Shown here: piece after piece, positions 56,893-64,000 of the stretch
How the letters are laid out: each line of letters opens with the position of its first letter
Numbering within the stretch: position 1 is the first letter of the stretch
Assembly: GCF_950295315.1 (NCBI RefSeq)
Contig: NC_080175.1
Span: forward strand, 81,128,066 to 81,192,065
Direction: 5' to 3'
Length of the DNA: 64,000 nt
Source of the DNA: Erinaceus europaeus
Taxonomy: Eukaryota; Chordata; Mammalia; Eulipotyphla; Erinaceidae
Position numbers and translations under genes: made by a program
The notes under the pieces: model-generated
Told to the model about the DNA's origin: nothing
The model's database searches: none
The model's input: only the letters and a program-made list of their open reading frames with translations

Positions 56893-58092
56893 AACTGTTA
56901 TATCACAGATTCGTCTCCTTAATCCCAACCACTGAGGTTTTAATAATATATATGAAAGCTACATTTAAAAATATTTTTCAGTTAACTCTGATAGCTTAGC
57001 CATATATATGATCTTCAATCAGCAGCAATAATGTCAACAAAATTTCTGTTAAATTGATATTTTGGTATCTAGGGAAGAAACAAAATTATTAGAGTTAAAT
57101 ATGCTCATTCTTAAATCACATACCTTTAGTTCTTATTCTATCATTGGGATTTTTGGCCACAGAGCTTCGTACTACACTGGTAATTAGTCAATGACAAAAA
57201 TCAAATGCTAGTGAAACATATTCTCAACTTATTTCTTGTGTGTTTAATTACGTAGGTAATGATAATTAAGTGCTGAATGAAAAATGTCAGTGGTATAATC
57301 TTGGGTTTTGTTAGTATAATTGTTTTAAGAAAAACAAGAGATATGTATTTAGTTTAAATCCCAGATTTCCCCCCCAAATATTCCCATTATATTTCTGATT
57401 AGGCCAGTTTACTTGAACAGCATGATGTGAACACCATTGTTAGTAACCCCAAAACTACCCCCCAAAGAATTATAGCTAAAAAATAATCAATGACTCAACA
57501 CCTAAAGTTCTACTTTGATGATACAAGCGTCAGATACAATGTAAGTTCTTCCCCTTGATGAGGATGTAATCTGAATATATTTTAAAATGACAGAAAAATA
57601 ATTTCATTTGCAATTGCAAGAATACTATAGGGAATTCATAAAGCATTTTGCAATATTTAATACCATATATATGTATATATACATATATATATATTGTGAT
57701 TATAGTGGGTTACAAGATTGTAAGGGCTACAAGGTACACCATATCATACCTACCACCACACTCCCACCACCATAGTTTTACGAGTCTTAGCATGTGTGTG
57801 TGTGTATGTATGTGGACGTTTGCAACATGTGTATCAGTTTTCTAGATTATAGATATGAGATACCATCTGGCAGTTGCCTTTAATATTTTTATTTTGCTTT
57901 GCATAATCACATTCAGTTCCATCCATCTTAATATCCAGTAGTTTGTTTCCCATTGCTAAATTATGGCTTTAGTCAGATTGGTATTCCTAGAAGAATAGGA
58001 ACTACTATTGCTCAAAAATGTCTTCCAAATCTATTACTTCTTAGCTTTTCTTCAGATGATTTTTCTTAAGTGAAATGGCACTTAAGTTGAAC
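56893..58092. other. Intron with one microsatellite
   Basis: No exon recognised. A (TA)n run lies at 57662-57696 and a short (TG)n at 57792-57812. Confidence 0.5.
57662..57696. repeat. (TA)n microsatellite
   Basis: TATATATGTATATATACATA, symmetrical. Confidence 0.85.
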
Positions 58093-58342
58093 TTTTTTAA
58101 AATTGTTGTAGTCATTGTTGTTGTTATTGATGTCATTGTTGTTGAATAGGACAGAGAGAAATGGAGAGAGGAGGGGAAGACAGAGAGGGGGAGAGAAAGA
58201 TAGACACCCGCAGACCTGCTTCACTGCTTGTGAAGCGACTCCCCTGCAGGTGGGGAATTGGGGGCTTGAACCAGGATCCTTAGATCAGTCCTTGTGCTTC
58301 ACGCATCAAGTGCTTAACCCGCTGTGCTACTGCCCGACTCTG
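58093..58342 (-). mobile_element. tRNA-derived SINE near the cassette exon
   Basis: TTGTTGTAGTCATTGTTG, GGACAGAGAGAAATGGAGAG, CGCAGACCTGCTTCACTGC, head CTGTGCTACTGCCCGACTC. It lies 407 bp downstream (in transcript sense) of the 126-bp exon. Confidence 0.88.
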
Positions 58343-58748
58343 ACCCTATAAGCTTACGCAAATATGGAATTACTTTTTCTGTTAATAACATGTATTTTCA
58401 AATTTTCTTTTTAAGCCAGTTTTAACTGGCAAGGCATTTTAAACCCATCCTAATTTTATTTTTGAGTTACAAAATTGAGATCTGAAGCTCTAGTTCTTAT
58501 CTATGTAAACAAAATCCTTTAATTAATTGCTTTCTGCTGGGCACTTAGGTTAAACTGTCTTATTCTCTTTCCTTTACACTACTTTCAAGGCATTAGACAT
58601 CATAAAGTAGTTATCACAATTTTTAGATGTCTTTTCCACTTCTTTGCAACAATAAGTCTTATAAATCTTTATTTTTATATCGTAGTTCTAGCAAACATGA
58701 GCATTGCCTTACTTCTGTATACAGTGGCAGAAAACCTGAAATACCTAC

Positions 58749-58874
58749 CAGCAGGAATCCTGGGGGGCAGCGATCCTCCACTCGGCACTGGATGGGGGGC
58801 CTGGATGCTATTTAAAAATCCTGCCCTCAGGAAGCTGGGACAGAATGCCTCCACCCCTATGGCAGGGAAGGATC
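58749..58874 (-). CDS. EPHA6: EPHA6 kinase-insert cassette exon (126 bp)
   Basis: Internal coding exon of the receptor tyrosine kinase EPHA6, which binds ephrin-A ligands at the cell surface. On the minus strand an acceptor (TATCTCTTAAAAG) precedes GA TCC TTC, and the exon ends CCT GCT G before the donor GTAGGT. It codes 41 whole codons plus split codons at both ends: SFPAIGVEAF, then CPSFLRAGFL, then a proline-rich part including SGGSLPPRIPA. This insert is known from EPHA6 and absent from most Eph receptors; it falls between kinase strands beta4 (GVVTK) and beta5 (MIVVEYM). The first two bases complete an Arg codon begun in the previous, unseen exon. The last base (G) joins GC of the exon at 42010 to make Gly. 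Length is divisible by 3 and both ends are phase 1, so it can be skipped without a frame change. The acceptor has only a modest pyrimidine tract. No stop or frameshift is seen. EPHA6 identity rests on recognising the insert and the neighbouring exons. Confidence 0.93.
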
Positions 58875-59206
58875 CTTTTAAGAGATAAAAATTAACATTA
58901 ATTAAAGTCAAGTTTGTGGAAAAGGTGTTGATCATTTAATTGAAATGGAGTATATAGTCAACAAAGATATCAAATCTTACAAGGAAGCTATGAAAAAAAA
59001 GGCATGCCTTTTTATTAAGAAACTTAAGATACCAGCTTAGTTTCTTGAAAAGAAAGCTCTTCTTAACTAGTTACAAAAGAAGACTTACAGGCATCATAAT
59101 ACTGACATAAAGCTTCAAAAACCTCCACTTAGCTAAGTGGACATAACTTAGTCATTGATTTTATCCTTTTGTAGAATTCATGTCTGAATATATTACAGAT
59201 ATTCTG

Positions 59207-59506
59207 TTAAGTGAGATAAGTCAGAAACAGAAGGTTGAATATGGGATAATCTCACTCATAGGCAGAAGTTGAAAAACATAATCAGAAAGGAAAACACTAA
59301 GCAGAACTTGGACTGGGGTTAGTGTTTTGAACCAAAGTAAGAGTGGGGGGGGGGGGAGGTTCAGCTCCTGGAACATGATGGCAGAGGAGAACCTAGTGGG
59401 GGTTGTATTGTTATGTGGAAAACTGGGAAATGTTATGTATGTACAGACTATTGTATTTACTGTCGACTGTAAACCATTAATCCCCCAATAAAGAAAATTT
59501 AAAAAA
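59207..59506 (+). mobile_element. Young L1 3' end with 15-bp target duplication
   Basis: Flanked by ATTACAGATATTCTG (59192-59206) and ATTACAGATATTTTG (59507-59521). It runs from the ORF2 end (TTAAGTGAGATAAGTCAG) to CCCCCAATAAAGAAAATT. Antisense to EPHA6, 332 bp upstream of the cassette exon. Confidence 0.92.
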
Positions 59507-59524
59507 ATTACAGATATTTTGAAA

Positions 59525-60072
59525 GTAGTCACAATATATTCTGATATCATGTCACAGGTCTTCACTTTCTATCAGTATTAGTACTTAAAATGAGAAATAT
59601 TTTACAGTATATATTAAAAACATGTTTTTTAAATAGTGCTTATAAAATCAAAACAGACAATTCTTAGCTTTTTGAACTTTCCTATTCAGTACAAGCTATG
59701 AGATTTGGAGATGTAGAACGAAAGGCAGTTTTCAGTTTTAAGAATGGTCATGTGGAGCCAAAAAAGGTAACACACTTGGAAATTTGTCAACAAATTTTAT
59801 AGTGAATAAAAAATTATCAGATTGTTCAGTCAAAAAAAACATCTTCATTTTACAGACCAGCAAACTGAGATCTGAAGTGTGGAAATAATATCACATAGTT
59901 GGCAGACTCTCAGGACAAAGTATTTCTATTACAGATTAAAAATAAATAGTGGATATTTAGCCGCTTCCTACTTAGGAGGTGGCTGTCTTCTGAGTAATAA
60001 TTAGAAATCTTGCACTTTGGAATAGTAGTATTACATTTTTTTGGTCTTAATAATGTAAAGTAAAATTGTTCA
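59525..60072. other. Intron, no clear feature
   Basis: AT-rich; nothing recognisable. Confidence 0.5.
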
Positions 60073-60155
60073 AAAGAAAATGTTATTCATGTACAAACTA
60101 TTGTATTTACTGTCGAATGTAAAACATTAATTCCCCAATAAAGAAATAAAATTTA
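60073..60155 (+). mobile_element. Very short L1 3' end
   Basis: AATGTTATTCATGTACAAAC to AATTCCCCAATAAAGAAAT; only the last ~80 bp of the L1. Confidence 0.85.
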
Positions 60156-60409
60156 ATATATACATAATATCAGTGCATGGACAACACTGGTAACAGGTGT
60201 ATTTCAACTATAATACCTAAATATTATAGTACCCTAAAGGCAAATTACATGATGGCTACAAGAAATGCATCTTACTCAGAACCTCTTAATGCCCCATCAA
60301 GTCCAGTAGCTTTATTTGTAGATACCCGGGGTCTCAGTTTTTATGTTCATATTTTAGCAAGTCTTGTAGTTTTCTTGAAGAGGACTGACTTCATTTCTTA
60401 ACACGTGTT

Positions 60410-61045
60410 TTGCATCTTTGTAAAACATAAGGGTTCTCGACTAAATCCCTCTTTCCATTGTTACCGGTCATCCCTAATCAGGAACAACACAATAGACCTC
60501 TTTGTGCGCCTCCACAGGACCTTGCCCTCAATGTGGATCAACAACTGTAGAGAATGTTCCATTCACCTGAGGAAGATGGGTTCTGAAATTGGGGCAGCTT
60601 GGAACATTCCTACTCATGACAACAGAATGTGAGCTCACATCTACATGCAGAGGTCACATAGGCTCCTAAGCTGAATATGGGCCCCAGATCTGATCAAATC
60701 GATGGGGTTTACAGTCAACAATATTTATATACCTGTCCCACATTTGGGAGCTACTCTCTACTTTCTTCCCTGACCCAGCTTTCTGGTCCTTTTTGCAGCC
60801 ATGACATCATCTCCCCAGACAATAACTTGGATCCACCTGGATATCAGATGTCAGGCTCAGGAAAAAAACAAACAAAAAAAACTAGTATAGTCATGGGCCT
60901 TTTAGAATATACTTAAAATAGCCCTGCTAACTATCTATAAAACGGAGACCCACAAATCTTCATCTGCAATATTCCAGCCTTTAGGTTCATGATTCATCAA
61001 TAGTTTGTTTGGCTTTGTATGTTAACTCTTATTTAGCTATAAGAA
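60410..61045 (+). mobile_element. Type A L1 3' region, internal part
   Basis: ATCCCTAATCAGGAACAAC, CTTGCCCTCAATGTGGATC, GGGCCCCAGATCTGATC, CTGACCCAGCTTTCTGG, CAATATTCCAGCCTTTAGG. It stops before the terminus, at the start of an older L1. Confidence 0.78.
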
Positions 61046-61535
61046 ATGATATTATTATTAATTACATCCTGGATGGAACTTGAAGGAATCAGATTAAGAT
61101 AAAACAGAAACAGAAGGATGTTGACCAAATTATCTAGTCATAGGTGGAAGCAACACAACATCATATGAGTGGTTAAAAACATTGTGGCACATTTACATGA
61201 TAGAGTAATACTCAGCTCTTAAAAACGATGAAGTTGACTCCTTTGCATTTTTTTGGATGAAACTTGAGAACATCATGTTGAGTGAGATAAGCCAAAAAGA
61301 GAAGAATGAATACCGAGTGACCTTATTAGCATGACTTAATAGCTAGGGATAGGGATGGAGGACACAGTGAGACATGGACTGAACATGGCATATTGCACCA
61401 AAGCAAAGGACTCTGAAGAGGGAGATGGAAGAAAGGGAGGAAATCTGGGGGGCTGAGTACATAATGAAATTGTAATGCATGTATCAATGAATGTACTGTC
61501 AGACATCAATCCCCTCAATAAAATTTTTAAAAAAG
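61046..61535 (+). mobile_element. Older L1 3' end
   Basis: GGTTAAAAACATTGTGGCAC, ATGATAGAGTAATACTCAGC, GAGTGAGATAAGCCAAAAAG, CATGGACTGAACATGGC, CCCCTCAATAAAATTTTT. Confidence 0.78.
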
Positions 61536-61734
61536 AATCAAATAAAAGGAAATCACACATAGACTAACTGTAATTTGTGGCAGCAGAGTCAAGGACTGTA
61601 AAGGGTAAAGATTAAAAGGGATTGGAGGGCAATGGGGATCCAACACATGATAGTGGCAATTGAGGAAAATCTCAGTTGGTGGCAGCAGTGTACAGACAAA
61701 CACCTACCACTGACAAAGTGTACTCATGGGCCAA

Positions 61735-61990
61735 TAAGTGGCTCACTTGGTAGATCCCTGTGCAAGGACCTGGGTTCAAGTCTCAGGCAACTCCCATGTA
61801 AGTGAGCTCATAAGGGAGAAATTTCATAAACAGTGGAGCAGTGCTGCAGTCTCTCCTCTCTCTGTCTCTCTTTCCTTCTCAACTTAATAATTCTCTCACT
61901 CTCTTCCAAGAGGGAAGAAAAAAAAGGCAATCAGGAGTGGTGGATGCATGAAGGCACTGAGTTATAGAAAATAGAAAAGAAAAAAAAAAA
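61735..61990 (+). mobile_element. SINE
   Basis: GGCCAATAAGTGGCTCACTT, TGTGCAAGGACCTGGGTTC (B-box), AAACAGTGGAGCAGTGCTGC, CT-rich part, GAGTGGTGGATGCATG, A-rich tail. Confidence 0.75.
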
Positions 61991-61999
61991 CCCTGTACT

Positions 62000-62559
62000 T
62001 ATATGACAACTGCCTTATAAATCATGAATCTCAAATTAGGTGATAAGAGTATTTCTTTAAAACCAGTTGTAGGAAAAGCACCCAAATGATAGGCTAGAAA
62101 CTGCTCTAAGGTAATTTTCAGTAAACACAGAATGAAACTAGCGCCCCCTCTGTCACTGCATGGGGTATTGATCACTCTGTGCTAAGTTACTGTGTGCCGA
62201 TGTGTAAAGTTTTCTGCACAAGGCTCTATGATGCATTGGATTGTCTCATCAGTGTCTGGAAAAAAATGTATAGCATAGAAACCACAAAGAACACCAGGTA
62301 ATTATGTCACATTTTATATATTGAGTATCTTTCTTATTTAAAGTTACAAATAACTTTACTACAAGGAAAAACTGGAAGATTTAGTATAAATAATTTTAAC
62401 TGATTATGGATTTACTGAATCCAAGTAATAGAAATTATCATTCAAGAACACCAGATTGTAAGGAAAAAAATGATAATATAATTCCAGCAAATAAAAAATA
62501 TATACATAATTTCTTAGAGAACAATAAATCTACTATGTGCAGTGATGATTTTTGTTTTT
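62000..62559. other. Intron, no clear feature
   Basis: Nothing recognisable. The next EPHA6 exon upstream (kinase N-lobe) is not visible between 58875 and 64000. Confidence 0.5.
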
Positions 62560-62850
62560 TACTTTAAATAGTTTTTTAAATATCTATTTATTACCTTTTG
62601 TTGCCCTTGTTTTATTGTTGTAGTTATTATTGTTGTTGTTGTTGATGTCGTTGTTGTTGGATAGGACAGAGAGAAATGGAGAGGAGACGACAGAGAGGGG
62701 GGAAAGAAAGACACCTGCAGACCTGTTTCACAGCTTGTGAAGCGACTCCTCTGCAGGTGGGGAGCTCGGGGCTTGAACTGGGATCCTTACACTGCTCCTT
62801 GCACCTCACACCAAGTGCGCTTAACCCACTGTGCTACTGCCCGACTCCCT
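62560..62850 (-). mobile_element. tRNA-derived SINE
   Basis: CCTTTTGTTGCCCTTGTTTT, GTTGTTGTTGGATAGGACAG, CCTGCAGACCTGTTTCACAG, head CTGTGCTACTGCCCGACTCC. Confidence 0.88.
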
Positions 62851-62939
62851 TTAAATAGTTTTAATATACTTTATATTCACAGTTTTTTATCTGAGTTTTT
62901 CTATTTTTGTCAACATTATTCAAGCTATTAATAGGAAAG

Positions 62940-63066
62940 GTGTCCAGTGGAGGAGACAGCATAATGGTTATGCAAACGGATTCCCATGCCTGAGGCTCCA
63001 ACATCCCAGGTCCAATACCTCACATGACCATAGGGAGAGCTGATGCTCTGGTTAAAAAAAAAAATG
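62940..63066 (+). mobile_element. Short SINE
   Basis: GGAGACAGCATAATGGTTAT, CATGCCTGAGGCTCCAAC, CCCAGGTCCAATACC, GATGCTCTGGTT, A tail. Confidence 0.78.
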
Positions 63067-63099
63067 AAACAGTGGGCTCAAATTGTTAATACATTTCTA

Positions 63100-63695
63100 T
63101 GACTGGCTCTTTGAAATATTAAATCTCCTAAAAGCTTAGACCAGGGAGAACAGAAGCAACTGGTAGTGATCCTTTATAAGACACAAATACATGTAAATAG
63201 CATAAAAGGACAAATTATGGCAAGGTCCTGCATGCTACAGCAAATCCTAACAATGGGATTTTCAAAGTTAACCCAATTGCCAAATAATTTGGTCAGAGCA
63301 ATAACTATCTATTGCTTTCTTAAACCCTAAGACAGCAGGAACCCTGCCCTTTCTCTATAAAGCCCATATTTCTCCCAGTCCTGAAATGTCTAGGGTGAGG
63401 CTCACTTTCCTACATGCTCCTTCCAATTCTACCAACTGATACTGCACCTGCTGACCCCAACCTAATCAAGGTAACCAGTCCCACCTTGGCATGTTTCACT
63501 TCGGACTGCATCCAGAGACGTCAGGTTTGGAATGTGAACCCACCAGCTTCATTACTCTGGTGAGACCTTTCCTAGTTCATAGTAATCCTTAAATTCATTT
63601 CAGGTGGTACACTTCTTAACAAAACCTAGATATAGACCAGGGTCCATGAGATGGGGCATGAACATTTGGAACTTACTGGAAAATAATTTGTAATA
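63100..63695 (+). mobile_element. Start of a long L1-associated 3' region
   Basis: GACTGGCTCTTTGAAATATT, AGACCAGGGAGAACAGAAGC, AAACCCTAAGACAGCAGGAA, GGTGAGACCTTTCCTAG, TAGATATAGACCAGGG; the downstream part is missing. Confidence 0.75.
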
Positions 63696-63771
63696 ACTTG
63701 TCTGGCTTTCCCTACTGCTTCAATGGTTGTTTCTATGACTTTTATTTTGAAAAATTATATTTTAGCGCCAA

Positions 63772-63920
63772 TAATAAAGCTCACTTGGACAATGCCTCTG
63801 CTTTGCCTCATGTGCAACCCAGGTTCAAGTCTGGTCCTCATGCACTGGAGAAAGCTTCAGTGCTCTCGTGTCTTTCCCCCTCACCCTGTCCTTCTTTGTT
63901 TGATTAAAAAAGTCATCCTG
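63772..63920 (+). mobile_element. SINE (CTCACTTGG type)
   Basis: AATAATAAAGCTCACTTGG (A-box side), CAACCCAGGTTCAAGTCTGG (B-box), GCACTGGAGAAAGCTTCAG, CT-rich end. Confidence 0.75.
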
Positions 63921-64000
63921 GAGTAGTGAAGCGCAGAAATGACAGAAACACTTTCATTTTTATTTTTTTAAAGATTTCTATTTGAGACATAAAGAAATAG

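Larger units (their letters stand above)
42011..58748 (-). other. EPHA6: EPHA6 intron between the 126-bp and 62-bp exons
   Basis: About 16.7 kb. Bounded by donor GTAGGT (58748-58743) and acceptor ...TTATGCAG (42018-42011). Phase 1. It contains the L1 mosaic, several young SINEs and a twin-primed L1 listed separately. Confidence 0.9.

Noticed and set aside
58875..64000. Preceding EPHA6 exon (kinase N-lobe, ending GVVTK)
   Set aside because: Not found by eye; presumably beyond the window.

Overview
The window is vertebrate, almost certainly hedgehog (Erinaceidae, e.g. Erinaceus or Atelerix), nuclear DNA. Two things point there. First, a tRNA-derived SINE with a CCCACCTGCAGGGG-type body and a CAACAA/ATAA-rich 3' part occurs over and over in both orientations. 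Second, a fragment at 5986-6341 encodes the C-terminus of a non-LTR retrotransposon of the Vingi/Ingi type, a LINE clade described among mammals only from hedgehogs. There are no bacterial-style operons, CRISPR arrays or compact genes; almost every open frame longer than 60 codons is a chance frame through a SINE, an L1 or a simple repeat.

The only host gene seen is EPHA6 (ephrin type-A receptor 6), on the minus strand. Three coding exons of its tyrosine kinase domain lie in the window. In transcript order they are a 126-bp exon at 58749-58874, a 62-bp exon at 41949-42010 and a 210-bp exon at 11642-11851. Splice phases fit exactly. The 126-bp exon starts and ends in phase 1 and encodes a proline-rich insert between kinase strands beta4 and beta5. 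Leaving it out would keep the frame and give the ordinary Eph sequence. The 62-bp exon carries the hinge (MIVVEYMENGS). The 210-bp exon carries the catalytic loop HRDLAARN, the DFG motif and the activation-loop tyrosine. Only 398 of 64000 bases are recognisably coding; the rest is intron.

Intron content, low to high coordinate. 1-11.6 kb: L1 3' ends, a twin-primed L1, a U2-snRNA/L1 chimera nested in an older L1, a Vingi element nested in a SINE and carrying its own 93-bp insertion with terminal inverted repeats, an LTR, and a long L1 ORF2 remnant. 11.6-20.2 kb: exon, a solo LTR with 5-bp target duplication close to it, an old L1M split by a second LTR, a SINE cluster, and a young L1 split by an ERV remnant with a polypurine tract and 3' LTR. 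20.5-29.5 kb: two long (about 2 kb) L1-associated 3' regions of two subtypes (called A and B below), a 350-bp polypyrimidine tract, and tandem L1 3' ends. 30-46 kb: scattered L1 and SINE copies, the 62-bp exon, and a scrambled L1 mosaic at 43.5-46.1 kb. 46-64 kb: young SINEs with clear target duplications, a second twin-primed L1, the 126-bp exon, and an L1 with a 15-bp target duplication 332 bp upstream of that exon.

'Type A' and 'type B' name two related families of long non-coding 3' sequence. Type A follows an L1 ORF2 end at 20.6-22.9 kb and ends in ...TTTTTATAAATAAAA. Type B is diverged and has about 250 extra bases before its tail. Coordinates of repeats are read by eye and are good to about 5-20 bases unless a target duplication fixes them. 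No new multi-gene system is present. The most informative items are the EPHA6 cassette exon, the snRNA/L1 chimera and the insert inside the Vingi copy.
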